64,000 nucleotides of DNA from Actinomadura rudentiformis (GCF_008923185.1 NZ_WBMT01000004.1:186001-250000), one strand, 5' to 3'. Positions 42,681 through 51,060 are shown, counted from the first letter of the stretch. The notes: generated by a model not told the origin, from the letters alone. Made by a program: numbers and translations.

Positions 42681-42756
42681 CGCCCCGCGCGGTCGGTGAA
42701 CGCGACGCCGCGTGTTCGGTGACGGCCGTCCGCATTCGGCATGGAGGGAGCACGCT

Positions 42757-43509
42757 GTGATCGAGGTTGATGTCACCGATGGGATCGGGGTCGTACGGCT
42801 GGCGCACGGCAAGGTCAACGCCTTGGACCTGGAGCTGTGCCGGGCGATCGAGGCGACGCTGCGCGACCTGGACAGCGGAGAGGTGAGGGCCGTCGTGCTC
42901 ACCGGCTCGGGGCGTGCGTTCTCGGCCGGGGTCGATCTGGAACGCATCGTCAAAGGCGGCGCCGACTATGTGACCGACTACCTGCCTGCGCTGGTCGGAG
43001 CGTTCCAGGCGGTCTTCGACGTGGGCAAGCCCGCGGTGGCCGCGGTCAACGGCCACGCGATCGCCGGTGGCTGCGTTCTGGCCGCGGCCTGCGACCATCG
43101 CGTCATGGCCGCCGGAACGGGGACGATCGGCGTGCCCGAGCTGTATGTGGGGGTGCCGTTCCCGGCGGTGGCCTTGGAGATCATGGAGTACGCGCTGGGG
43201 CCGGTCGCCGCGCGGCGGGCGATCCTGGGCGGGCGCAACCTCGCGGCCGCCGAGGCGCTGGCGTTCGGCCTCGTCGACGAGGTGGCCGAGCCGGAGGACC
43301 TGCTCGAACGTGCCCTGGTCGTGGCCGACCGGCTGGCCACGGCCATTCCCGCCGACGTCTTCCGCCACACCAAGCGGCAGCTGCACGGCGACGCGAGCCA
43401 GCGGCTCGACGCCGATGCGATGACGTCGCGTTTGTGGCAGAAAGCGGCGGCCGACGGCCGGATCCGGGCCTTCATGGACCGTACCGTCGGCTCCCGCCGG
43501 CGCCCCTAG
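42757..43509 (+). CDS. Enoyl-CoA hydratase/isomerase family protein
   Basis: A 250-residue crotonase. VRLAHGKVNALDLELCRAIE starts the fold, AFSAGVDLERIV and GHAIAGGCVLAAACD are the oxyanion-hole segments, and GTIGVPELYVGVPFPAVAL contains the glutamate expected of hydratases. The GTG at 42757 follows GGAGGGA, which fixes the start over upstream codons inside the repeat-derived sequence. It is monocistronic and converges with the DHFR-like gene that ends 13 bases downstream. The physiological substrate is unknown. Confidence 0.88.
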   Translation: MIEVDVTDGIGVVRLAHGKVNALDLELCRAIEATLRDLDSGEVRAVVLTGSGRAFSAGVDLERIVKGGADYVTDYLPALVGAFQAVFDVGKPAVAAVNGHAIAGGCVLAAACDHRVMAAGTGTIGVPELYVGVPFPAVALEIMEYALGPVAARRAILGGRNLAAAEALAFGLVDEVAEPEDLLERALVVADRLATAIPADVFRHTKRQLHGDASQRLDADAMTSRLWQKAAADGRIRAFMDRTVGSRRRP

Positions 43510-43522
43510 TGCGGCGCCTACG

Positions 43523-44134
43523 TCACGTCGCATACTGCGGACGCCCCGCGGGCCGGTAGACCTGGAGCGTCACGCCCTTTTGGGTGGTTCGCGATTCGAC
43601 CAGGTCGAGCGCGATGTCCGGGCCGGCGTCGGGGAACAGCCGCGTGCCCTGGCCGACGACCACGGGATAGGTGAGCAGGGTGATCTCGTCGACGAGGTCG
43701 TTCTCGAGCAGCCAGCGGACCAGGGCGCCGCTGCCGTGCACCTGCAGCTCGCCTCCCGGCTTGGCCTTCAGGTCTGCGATGGCGGCCGCGAGGTCGTCGG
43801 AGAGGACGGTGGTGTTCGACCATTTCGGATCGGTGAGCGTGGTCGATGCGACGTACTTGGGCTTGGTGTTCAAGGGGCCTGCGATGGGGTTGCTGCCCGG
43901 ATCCGCCATCGCTCCCCAGGAGCCGGCGAAGATCTCGTACGTCCGCCGGCCGAACAGGAACGCGTCGGCGCGCTGGTAGATCTGGTTGGTGAACGTCGAG
44001 GCCTCGTCGTCGAGCAAGAAGAGCGGCAGGGCCCATCCGCCGCGCTCGAATCCGCCCCGGCGGTCCTCGTCCGTCCCGCCAAGTCCCTGCATGACGCCGT
44101 CGACGGAGACGTTCGTGATGGTGATGAGCTTCAT
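43523..44134 (-). CDS. Dihydrofolate reductase-like (RibD C-terminal) protein
   Basis: A 203-residue reductase-fold protein. LITITNVSVDGVMQG is the typical start, DAFLFGRRTYEIFAGSW the nucleotide region, and LQVHGSGALVRWLLENDLVD and YPVVVGQGTRLFP the conserved C-terminal half. This family is often found with ECF sigma factors and has no settled function. AAAGGAATCACG precedes the ATG. It begins 28 bases after the ECF42 sigma gene on the same strand and is the last gene of that operon. A paralogue at 51190 carries the same promoter as the operon. Confidence 0.87.
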   Translation of the reverse strand: MKLITITNVSVDGVMQGLGGTDEDRRGGFERGGWALPLFLLDDEASTFTNQIYQRADAFLFGRRTYEIFAGSWGAMADPGSNPIAGPLNTKPKYVASTTLTDPKWSNTTVLSDDLAAAIADLKAKPGGELQVHGSGALVRWLLENDLVDEITLLTYPVVVGQGTRLFPDAGPDIALDLVESRTTQKGVTLQVYRPAGRPQYAT

Positions 44135-44162
44135 GATCGTGATTCCTTTTCTCGTTCGGTGG

Positions 44163-45353
44163 TCAGGTGTCCGGCGTCAGGCGCGCCCGTCGCGTCCGCA
44201 GGAAGGTTCGTTCGGTGTCGTTGGTGGCCAGGGCGATCGCCTCGTCGTAGGCGGCGATGGCGTCGGCGGTGCGGCCGAGGCGGGTGAGCAGGTCCGCGCG
44301 GGTGGCGGGCAGCAGGTGGTAGCCCGGCAGGTCCAGGTCGTCGATGGCGGCCAGCGCCTGCGCCGGTCCGTGCACCTCGGCGATGGCGACCGCGCGGTTG
44401 AGCGCCACGATCGGCGTCGGGGTGTGCTGGAACAGCTGTTCGTAGAGCGCCAGCACCTGCGTCCAGTCGGTCGCCGGCCCGTCGGTGTGCACGGCGTTGA
44501 TCGCGGCCTGCAACTGGTACGGCCCCGGCTGAGCACGGCGCAGGCAGCGGCGTACCAGCTCATGGCCCTCAGCGATCAGCTCCCGGTTCCACAGCGACCG
44601 GTCCTGCTCGGTGAGCACGACCAGTTCTCCTGAAGGACCCACCCGCGCGGGCCGCCGGGCCTCGGTGAGCAGGAGCAGCGCCAGCAGCCCGAGGACCTCC
44701 GGCTCGTCGGGCATCAGCTCGGCGAGGGCCCTGGCCAGGCGGACGGCCTCCAGGCACAGGTCCGTCCGCAGCAGCTCTCCGGACGTGGAGGTGTATCCCT
44801 CGTTGAAGACCAGGTAGAGCACGGTGAGCACCGATGCCAGCCGATCGGGGAGCTCGGCGGCGTTCGGCACCCGGTAGGGGATGCCGGCGTCGCGGATCTT
44901 CTTCTTCGCGCGCACGATCCGCTGGGAGACGGTCGCCTCCGGCACCAGGTAGGCCCGCGCGATCTCCGCCACCTCCAGCCCGCCGAGCAGGCGCAGGGTG
45001 AGGGCGGTCTGCGCGAGCGGCGACAGCGCCGGGTGGCAGCAGGTGAAGATCATACGGAGCTGGTCGTCGCGCACCGGTCCCACCTCCTGTGGCTCGTCGG
45101 GTTGGTGCAGGAGCAGCGCTTGGGCGTGGCGGGCCTCGCGGGTGGATTCCCGGCGCAGGCGGTCGATCGCGCGGTTGCGGGCGGTGGTCACGATCCACGC
45201 GCCGGGATTGGGCGGCGTCTCGTCCCACTTCTGAAGGGCCACCGCGAACGCGTCCTGCACCGCCTCCTCGGCCAGGCCGATGTCACCGAGGATGCGCGTC
45301 AGCGTGGCCACGCAACGGCCGTACTCCGCCCGGTAGACGCTGTCCAGGTCCAT
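44163..45353 (-). CDS. ECF42-type RNA polymerase sigma factor with C-terminal TPR extension
   Basis: A 396-residue sigma factor. Region 2 is about 8-75 (AEYGRCVATLTRILGDIGLA, EEAVQDAFAVALQKW, PGAWIVTTARNRAIDRLRRE) and region 4 about 105-165 (TALTLRLLGGLEVAEIARAY, LVPEATVSQRIVRAKKKIRD). The rest (NEGYTSTSGELLRTDLCLEA, ALNRAVAIAEVHGPAQALAA, RADLLTRLGRTADAIAAYDE) is the helical TPR-like extension of the ECF42 group. That group has no anti-sigma factor; the extension is thought to control activity. The DGPF protein gene upstream is the usual ECF42 partner. The likely target promoters are at 46200-46247 and 51127-51174. Confidence 0.9.
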   Translation of the reverse strand: MDLDSVYRAEYGRCVATLTRILGDIGLAEEAVQDAFAVALQKWDETPPNPGAWIVTTARNRAIDRLRRESTREARHAQALLLHQPDEPQEVGPVRDDQLRMIFTCCHPALSPLAQTALTLRLLGGLEVAEIARAYLVPEATVSQRIVRAKKKIRDAGIPYRVPNAAELPDRLASVLTVLYLVFNEGYTSTSGELLRTDLCLEAVRLARALAELMPDEPEVLGLLALLLLTEARRPARVGPSGELVVLTEQDRSLWNRELIAEGHELVRRCLRRAQPGPYQLQAAINAVHTDGPATDWTQVLALYEQLFQHTPTPIVALNRAVAIAEVHGPAQALAAIDDLDLPGYHLLPATRADLLTRLGRTADAIAAYDEAIALATNDTERTFLRTRRARLTPDT

Positions 45354-45359
45354 CCGTGC

Positions 45360-45713
45360 TCACTTCCACTGCGCGTCTTGGAACGGGCGCACCTCGATCG
45401 GGGACCCACAGGCCAGCGCGCACTTGTCGGCCCACGCCAGCGCCTGGTCGAGGTCGTCGCACTGGATCACCCAGAAACCGCCGAGCTGCTCCTTGGTCTC
45501 GGCGAACGGGCCGTCGGTCATCGTGGTCGTGCCGTCGCCGGGGCGGACGACGGTGGTGGCGTGCGAGGGCAGCAGGCCCCCGACGAACACCCACGAACCA
45601 GCCGACCGCATCTCGTCGGTCACCCTGGACGTCCGGGCCATCTGCGCCTGCAAGTCCTCGTCGGACTCCGGCGTGCTTTCGTCGAACTGGACGGCGAGCA
45701 GGTACTTCTTCAT
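45360..45713 (-). CDS. DGPF (YCII-related) domain protein
   Basis: A 117-residue protein with the family signature TMTDGPFAETKEQLGGFWVI near residue 64, preceded by YLLAVQFDES and SGGLLPSHATTVVR-type sequence (GGLLPSHATTVVR). It is a small ferredoxin-like fold protein. DGPF proteins are the conserved companions and targets of ECF42 sigma factors, with a role proposed in oxidative stress or metabolism but not proven. AGGAG precedes the ATG. The sigma gene begins 6 bases downstream. Confidence 0.9.
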   Translation of the reverse strand: MKKYLLAVQFDESTPESDEDLQAQMARTSRVTDEMRSAGSWVFVGGLLPSHATTVVRPGDGTTTMTDGPFAETKEQLGGFWVIQCDDLDQALAWADKCALACGSPIEVRPFQDAQWK

Positions 45714-45722
45714 GGCGAACTC

Positions 45723-46169
45723 CTAGGACAGGGTCAGGCGACGGGCGATGGCCGGGATCACGATCGCGGCGGCGACCAGGTGCGTCAACATCAGCAGCAT
45801 CTTCGTGGCCGCAGAGGCGTCCGCGAGCACATCCGGCACCAGTGACAGCGCGGTGAGCACGAACGTGGTGCGGACGAACGCCGCGCGCGGCCGGCGGGCC
45901 ATGCGGGCCAGGACCAAGGCCAGCACCAGGCCCATCCCCGAAAAGATGGCGGTCAGCACGGCGAAGCCGGACAGCGGGATCGGCGTGCCGTTGACAGCGA
46001 GACTGATCCCGGCGGCCTCACCCGCCGCAGCGACGGCCGCGGTCGCCGCGGCAGCGACACCTGCGGCGATCAGCCCACCAGCGATCAGCGACTTCACGGA
46101 AGCGTTAGTGGTGGCGGCATGAGCGGTGGCGGTGGTGATCGCGGCGCTAGTGGTGGTCGTGGCGGACAT
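45723..46169 (-). CDS. DUF6069-type membrane protein
   Basis: A 148-residue protein. The Thr/Ala-rich N-terminus (about 1-25) is followed by four transmembrane segments: SLIAGGLIAAGVAAAATAAV, PLSGFAVLTAIFSGMGLVLA, TTFVLTALSLVPDVLADA and KMLLMLTHLVAAAIVIPA. The pattern matches the actinobacterial DUF6069 family of unknown function. It is the first gene of the ECF42 operon, with GGAGG 6 bases before the ATG and the ECF42-type promoter 31 to 78 bases upstream. The DGPF gene starts 9 bases after its stop. Confidence 0.85.
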   Translation of the reverse strand: MSATTTTSAAITTATAHAATTNASVKSLIAGGLIAAGVAAAATAAVAAAGEAAGISLAVNGTPIPLSGFAVLTAIFSGMGLVLALVLARMARRPRAAFVRTTFVLTALSLVPDVLADASAATKMLLMLTHLVAAAIVIPAIARRLTLS

Positions 46170-46199
46170 CGTGGCCTCCGGTGCATGGCGACCGGCTCA

Positions 46200-46247
46200 T
46201 TGCCGGTCTCTCACCTTGGCTACGAACGCACTCGACGCCAATCGACA
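46200..46247 (-). promoter_or_regulatory. ECF42-type promoter of the DUF6069-DGPF-sigma operon
   Basis: On the minus strand TGTCGA (46242-46247) is the -35 element expected of ECF42 promoters; after 13 bases comes CGTTCGTA (46221-46228) as -10 region. The 48 bases match the sequence upstream of the DHFR-like gene at 51127-51174 at 44 positions. Conservation extends past the probable start site to GGTGAGAGACC and GCAA, suggesting copying of the whole upstream region. Confidence 0.8.
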
Positions 46248-46354
46248 CCCCAGCAGAAAAAACCAGAAGACATGCTCGCCCCGCCCGCGTCCGGGAAAGT
46301 AGGGCCTACTCCACCAGCGATCCGGCTCGGCGGGGGTCCAGCGCCGCCCGATTT

Positions 46355-46963
46355 CTAAGACACAGGCGCGTGGTGATCTGGGGGTGGTGCGGCGGATGCT
46401 TCGGCCATGGCGTTCAGGAGCGCTTGGGCGGCGTCACGGGCTTGGCGGGCCGGCTCGGGCGTGTGGTGGACGGCGGCCAGGATCGTCGCGCCACTGATCA
46501 GAATGTGCAACTGGGCGGCCAGGGCCTCGGAGGCGGGCATCTCGGCAGTCAGGAGGCGCAGGTGGTCGCGGATGGCGGTCATGTGGTCGCTCACCGCTTG
46601 GGCGACCGATTCGGAGTCCTCGCCGAGTTCGCCGAAGGCGTTGTTGAACGCGCACCCCCGGAACTCCGGCTGCTGGTACCACTCGTACAGCCAGTCGAAG
46701 ACCGCGAGGACGCTCGCTTGCGGGGTGGGCCGGCCGGCGGTGTAGGCGCGCAGCGCGGCGCGCGCTCGCTCATCGCGGCGGCGCAGGTATGCCTCCACCA
46801 GGGCGGCCTTTGAGGGAAAAGCTCGGTAGAGGCGTTTGAGGGGAATCTGCGCGGCGTCGCGGATGCGGTCCATGCCCACCGCCTGGATGCCATGGGCGTA
46901 GAACAGGGCATCGGCGGCGTCCAATACCTGAACGCGGTCGATCTCGGCGGGGTTGGTGTCCAT
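46355..46963 (-). CDS. TetR family transcriptional regulator
   Basis: A 202-residue protein. The helix-turn-helix is VLDAADALFYAHGIQAVGMD, RIRDAAQIPLKRLYRAFPSK (about 13-52). The C-terminal helical domain (FDWLYEWYQQPEFRGCAFNN, GATILAAVHHT) fits the TetR group that binds hydrophobic drugs or metabolites. It is divergent from a DUF5937 winged-helix gene; two identical-type palindromes lie between the starts, and the protein most likely represses both directions. The ATG at 46963 gives the standard length. Confidence 0.88.
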   Translation of the reverse strand: MDTNPAEIDRVQVLDAADALFYAHGIQAVGMDRIRDAAQIPLKRLYRAFPSKAALVEAYLRRRDERARAALRAYTAGRPTPQASVLAVFDWLYEWYQQPEFRGCAFNNAFGELGEDSESVAQAVSDHMTAIRDHLRLLTAEMPASEALAAQLHILISGATILAAVHHTPEPARQARDAAQALLNAMAEASAAPPPDHHAPVS

Positions 46964-46988
46964 CTCCGGCCATCTTCCACATCTTCTT

Positions 46989-47039
46989 GAAAACGAGCGT
47001 TCTCAATCCTACGTTGCATCACTGAGAACGAGCGTTCTC
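46989..47039. promoter_or_regulatory. Twin TetR operators
   Basis: GAGAACGAGCGTTCTC (47024-47039) is a perfect 16-base palindrome with centre AG; a second copy (46989-47004) differs by one base (GAAAACGAGCGTTCTC). Centres are 35 bases apart. They sit between the TetR gene (start 46963) and the DUF5937 gene (start 47077). Confidence 0.85.
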
Positions 47040-47076
47040 GCCACGGGCGGCGCCTCGGGGGAAGGGATTCTGCTTC

Positions 47077-48072
47077 ATGCTGCGCATTCACTTCACGGGG
47101 GAGGATCTAGCCCGGACGCGACTGGCCACGGGCCCGCAACCGATGTGGGAGCTGTTGCTCAGCCTGCACAAACTCGCCGACGCCGATGGACGGATGGTGT
47201 TCGATGGCTGGCGACGGCGCGTCCGGGCCGTGATGGGAGCGGGGCTGCCCGCGTCGGCGAGATGGCTGCCGCATCTTGCGCCACCGGTCGGCTACTCTCC
47301 GGACTTCCTGACTCCCGCGCGGCAGGCGGGCGACCTGGGCACGGGCCTGGAACTGGTGCTGGCGACGCCGCGACGGCGCATCCGCGACGATCTGGCCACA
47401 CTGGCGGCCCAGCGACCTCTGCGCGGCCCCGTCGCCGAACTGGCGGACGGATCCCCGAAGGCGCTGCACGGGCTTGGGCAAGCGCTGCGCGACTACCACG
47501 CCCACGCGCTCGCCCCGTTCTGGAATCGCATCCGGACCAGCGTGCACGCCGACCTCACCACGCGGGGGAAGACCTTCCTTCACGCGGGGATCGAGGCGGT
47601 CCTGACAGGTTTGCACCCCAAAGCGCGGTGGACCCCGCCCGTGCTGGAACTGCCCTACAGCACCGATCGCGACATCCATTTGGACGGCCGCGGGGTGCGC
47701 CTGCTTCCGTCCTTCTTCTGCTGGGGGCGACCCTTCACCTTCCGCGACGCCGGCCTTTCCCCGGTCATCGCCTACCCCATCGAGCACGACCTCACCTGGC
47801 TCGACACGTCTCGGCCAGGAGACCCCAAACGTCCACTGGCCGCGCTGCTCGGCCGGACTCGCACCATGGTCCTGACCGCACTGGCCACCCACGGCGGCTG
47901 CACCACCACCGAACTCGCCGGCCGCACCGGGATCTCCCTCGCCTCGGCGAGCCAGCACACCAGCGTCCTCCGCGACGCCGGTCTCATCTCGACCGTCCGC
48001 CGGGGAGGACACGTCGTGCACTCCCTCCGCCCGGCCGGCGCCTCATTGATCAACGCTCCCGCAAAGCACTGA
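47077..48072 (+). CDS. DUF5937 winged-helix (ArsR-like) regulator
   Basis: A 331-residue protein. The N-terminal 200 residues (LRIHFTGEDLARTRLATGPQ, PMWELLLSLHKLADADGR, PSFFCWGRPFTFRDAGLSPV) form the DUF5937 domain, and the C-terminus is an ArsR winged helix (RTRTMVLTALATHGGCTTTE, GISLASASQHTSVLRDAGLI). Such proteins are common in actinomycetes and are thought to regulate transport genes; their ligands are unknown. The ATG at 47077 follows GGGGGAAGGG. It is divergent from the TetR gene, with the two operators between. Confidence 0.88.
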   Translation: MLRIHFTGEDLARTRLATGPQPMWELLLSLHKLADADGRMVFDGWRRRVRAVMGAGLPASARWLPHLAPPVGYSPDFLTPARQAGDLGTGLELVLATPRRRIRDDLATLAAQRPLRGPVAELADGSPKALHGLGQALRDYHAHALAPFWNRIRTSVHADLTTRGKTFLHAGIEAVLTGLHPKARWTPPVLELPYSTDRDIHLDGRGVRLLPSFFCWGRPFTFRDAGLSPVIAYPIEHDLTWLDTSRPGDPKRPLAALLGRTRTMVLTALATHGGCTTTELAGRTGISLASASQHTSVLRDAGLISTVRRGGHVVHSLRPAGASLINAPAKH

Positions 48073-48270
48073 CGGCCGGCCCGGGCCGGCCGCGACGGGG
48101 GAGCGCCGTCTCCCGCGCGCCGAGCCACCGGTGCAATGTGTCACGGCACAGGCCCCGGTATAGGGCCCCGCTTTCCGGCTCTTAGGGCCCATGGACCCTA
48201 GAGATGCCCCGCCTTTCTGCGTAGTTTCCCTTTGCATCAGAAGGGACGCCATCGCGAGAAAGGAGGGTCA

Positions 48271-48750
48271 ATGACACATCTTAAGCGCACGACGGTGCTG
48301 CTGCTGACCGGAGCCACTTTGGCCGGAACGGCTGGATACGCCGTTTACGAAGTGCAGAACTCCACCAGGAAGGCCACCGTGAAACCGGTGGCCGCGCCGG
48401 CTGCACAGGCCCCTGCCGCCAGGTGCAACATCAGCTTTGGAACACCCACCAAGAAGGTCAAGCACTACGAAGTGGAGAACGGCAAGTTCTACAGCGGAAC
48501 TCGCATCTTCTCGTTCGCCAGCGCCTGCCCTGGCGCCAAGGTCCGGCTCCAGCGCAAGCGCGCGTGGGGATGGCAGCTCGTCGGCAAGACCTTCGTCATC
48601 CCACGCAACAAGGCGGCGATCCTCGACCTCAAGTGCAAGAAGGCCGGGCAGCGCGACCTCTACCACTACCGCACCATCGAGACCATCGGCGGCCTCACCC
48701 CCGTCTGGGCGGACAAGGGCCCAGCGACAGCACGCCGGATCAGCTGCTAG
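48271..48750 (+). CDS. Small secreted cysteine-containing protein
   Basis: A 159-residue preprotein. A signal segment (TTVLLLTGATLAGTAGYAVY) is followed by an Ala/Pro linker and a basic domain with four cysteines: RCNISFGTPTKKVKHYEVEN, SFASACPGAKVRLQRKRAW, ILDLKCKKAGQRDL and the C-terminal RISC. It could form two disulfides. No known domain. AAGGAGGG precedes the ATG. The next gene, also a small secreted protein, begins 25 bases downstream, so the two form an operon. Confidence 0.8.
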   Translation: MTHLKRTTVLLLTGATLAGTAGYAVYEVQNSTRKATVKPVAAPAAQAPAARCNISFGTPTKKVKHYEVENGKFYSGTRIFSFASACPGAKVRLQRKRAWGWQLVGKTFVIPRNKAAILDLKCKKAGQRDLYHYRTIETIGGLTPVWADKGPATARRISC

Positions 48751-48775
48751 ATCCCCTCCCGAGAAGGCACCCCCC

Positions 48776-49285
48776 ATGAAGGTTCGAATCATCTCGATAT
48801 CGGCCGTCGCGGCGGCCGGGGCTCTGGCGACGACGGCGTTCGTCTCTGGCATCGTCACCGAGCCTGACACCAAGAAGGCCTCGCCGGTCTCCAACAGCGC
48901 ATCGCAGCAGTCCATGGCGCCGGCGGCACAGGCACCGCCCAAGGCGCGCGCCATTCACACCCGATACTGGAATGTCGAGGCTGGAAAGCCGAAGTTCGTC
49001 CTGCGCTACGGCAATACTAAATACGGATACCGGCACATCAAGCGCAAGCACGGCTTCACCGGGGCCATGGCGCGATGCATCAAGAAGGCGTTCCAGGCAG
49101 GAAATGTATCCAAGCATGGCAGCACGTACACCTACCTGATCCCCGCCAAGGGCAAGAACGAGTACGGGCGGCCGGCCCTCTTCAAGGTCATCTATTTCTT
49201 CGGGGACAAGAACCTCGGGATCATCACGGCCTATTCCGAACACCGGACCGGCAGGGCCACCGGCCGCGACGACAAATGCATCTGA
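48776..49285 (+). CDS. Small secreted protein with a possible BECR-like nuclease domain
   Basis: A 169-residue preprotein: signal segment (IISISAVAAAGALATTAFVS), low-complexity linker, then a basic domain from about 58 to the end. The domain has KFVLRYGNTKYGYRHIKRKH near residue 75-94, followed by YTYLIPAKG and RPALFKVIYFFGDKNLGIIT. The spaced His pair in HIKRKH with a later Arg/Lys strand is reminiscent of the Barnase-EndoU-ColicinE5-RelE group of RNases. I infer a possible secreted nuclease; the resemblance is by motif only. No immunity gene is obvious, but its operon partner is the secreted Cys protein. Confidence 0.6.
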   Translation: MKVRIISISAVAAAGALATTAFVSGIVTEPDTKKASPVSNSASQQSMAPAAQAPPKARAIHTRYWNVEAGKPKFVLRYGNTKYGYRHIKRKHGFTGAMARCIKKAFQAGNVSKHGSTYTYLIPAKGKNEYGRPALFKVIYFFGDKNLGIITAYSEHRTGRATGRDDKCI

Positions 49286-49298
49286 CTCGTGGCTCCTA

Positions 49299-49332
49299 GG
49301 CCGCGACCGGCCGGGCAAGGCCGGTCGCGGCC
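49299..49332 (+). terminator. GC-rich hairpin terminator
   Basis: A perfect 14-bp stem (GGCCGCGACCGGCC and GGCCGGTCGCGGCC) with a GGGCAA loop, 13 bases after the stop of the small secreted protein operon. There is no T tract immediately after it. Confidence 0.65.
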
Positions 49333-49458
49333 ACCGCCAGGCCCACCGTTTTGAACGTGGTCGGGGGGGAGTTGTGCCTACCCCGTCAGTGGATTCAGAC
49401 CCACTGACCGGCTGCGGCTCCGTTCCTAGGTTGAGATCACCTGGAATGAGGAGCCTGG

Positions 49459-51060
49459 ATGTCTGAGCACACGAGAAGGAACGTTCTGCGGGGTGGCCTG
49501 GCCGCGACGGCGGCGGGCATCGCCGTTCCCGCGCTGGGGATGGGTTCCGCCGAGGCGGCCCCGAACGCAGCGGCCTGCCCACCGCCTCCCGGCCCGGCCA
49601 AGGTCGGACGGGGTGAACCGCGTTACCCGTCCCTGGCGTCCCGTGGCTACAACCGGCGGTTCGTCGGCAACCCCGAGCATGTATGGGTGGTCGGCACGAC
49701 CGAGCACGTCGTCCGAGCCGTCCAGGACGCGGTCGACAGCGGCAAGAGAATCACGGTCCGCAGCGGCGGCCACGGCTTCGAGAACTTCGTCGCCGACCCC
49801 GCCGTGCAAGTCGTCGTCGACACCTCCGCCATGACCGCTGTCTACTACGACCCTCACCGGCGCGCGTTCGCCGTGGAGGCGGGCGCCTTGCTCGGGGATG
49901 TGTACCGCAGGCTCTACCTCGGGTGGGGCGTGACGATCCCCGCTGGATGGTGTCCCAGCGTGGGCGCCGGTGGACACGTTGTGGGAGGCGGCTTCGGGCC
50001 ACTGTCGCGGTCGATGGGCCTGGCCGTCGACCACCTCCATGCGGTCGAGGTCGTCGTGGTGGACCGCAGGGGCAGAGCACGCAGCGTCGTGGCCACCCGC
50101 GAGCCGTCGGACCCGAACCGGGACCTGTGGTGGGCGCACACCGGCGGCGGAGGCGGCAGCTTCGGCATCGTCACCCGGTACTGGTTCCGTACGCCCGGCG
50201 CACTTGGCGACGATCCTTCCCGTCTGCTGCCCGCGCCGCCCCCCGGCATGCTGAGCTTCACGATCTCGTGGGACTGGTCCAAATTCACCGAGACCTCCTT
50301 CGCGCGGCTCGTGCGCAACCACGGCGCATGGGTGGAACGCAACAGCGCCCCGGGCTCCCCTTCCACCAAGCTCTACAGCGAGCTCCAACTCAACCGCCGC
50401 CTGGCCGGAACGATCGGCATGATCGGCCAGGTGCCCGCAGGGTCCGAACGGCTCCTGGACGAGCATCTGGCGGCGATCAATGACGGCGTCCCCGTCACCC
50501 CCGTCCGCCAGGTGAGGTCCCAAGCCTGGCTCGCCTCGGCGCTGGCCGGCTCGCCGGGTGATCCCGGCCCCGTCTACCGGTTGCAGGTCAAGTCGGGTTA
50601 CCTGCGCCGCCGCCTGACCGACCGGCAGATCGGTGTCCTGCACCACCACCTCACCCGGACCGACTACGACCATCCGGGCGGCAGCCTGAGCCTCTACACG
50701 TTCGGCGGCCAGGTCAACACCCTCGCCCCCGACGCCACGGCGGCCCCCCACCGCGACACGATCATGAAGATGTTCTTCGCCAACGGCTGGGAGAATCCCG
50801 CCGACGACGCCCGGCACCTCACCTGGCTGAGGGAGCTCTACCGCGACCTGTTCGCCGACACCGGCGGCGTCCCCGCCGACGGCGCGTTCATCAACTACCC
50901 CGACACCGATCTGGCCGACCCGGCCTGGAACACCGGAGCCCCCTGGCACGCCCTCTATTTCAAGGACAACTACGCCCGCCTGCAGCAGATCAAGGCCACA
51001 TGGGACCCCCGCAACCTCTTCCACCACGCCCTCTCCATCAAGCCCCCAAGAGCCCGATGA
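49459..51060 (+). CDS. Tat-exported FAD-linked oxidoreductase (BBE type)
   Basis: A 533-residue flavoenzyme. The Tat signal is RRNVLRGGLAATAAGIAVPA. The FAD-binding domain holds RSGGHGFENFVADP (His of the 8-alpha-histidyl link) and GWGVTIPAGWCPSVGAGGHV (Cys of the 6-S-cysteinyl link), so FAD is probably bicovalently attached, as in aclacinomycin oxidoreductase and berberine bridge enzymes. The C-terminus (NYARLQQIKATWDPRNLFHH) is the BBE motif. It should oxidise a sugar, polyketide or alkaloid-like alcohol outside the membrane; the substrate is unknown. It stands alone, after a terminator. Confidence 0.9.
   Translation: MSEHTRRNVLRGGLAATAAGIAVPALGMGSAEAAPNAAACPPPPGPAKVGRGEPRYPSLASRGYNRRFVGNPEHVWVVGTTEHVVRAVQDAVDSGKRITVRSGGHGFENFVADPAVQVVVDTSAMTAVYYDPHRRAFAVEAGALLGDVYRRLYLGWGVTIPAGWCPSVGAGGHVVGGGFGPLSRSMGLAVDHLHAVEVVVVDRRGRARSVVATREPSDPNRDLWWAHTGGGGGSFGIVTRYWFRTPGALGDDPSRLLPAPPPGMLSFTISWDWSKFTETSFARLVRNHGAWVERNSAPGSPSTKLYSELQLNRRLAGTIGMIGQVPAGSERLLDEHLAAINDGVPVTPVRQVRSQAWLASALAGSPGDPGPVYRLQVKSGYLRRRLTDRQIGVLHHHLTRTDYDHPGGSLSLYTFGGQVNTLAPDATAAPHRDTIMKMFFANGWENPADDARHLTWLRELYRDLFADTGGVPADGAFINYPDTDLADPAWNTGAPWHALYFKDNYARLQQIKATWDPRNLFHHALSIKPPRAR

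Noticed and set aside
42529..42712. Coding repeat on the minus strand (Pro/Ser/Ala/Arg-rich)
   Set aside because: The period of 17 bases breaks any frame, and the composition is that of translated GC-rich repeats.
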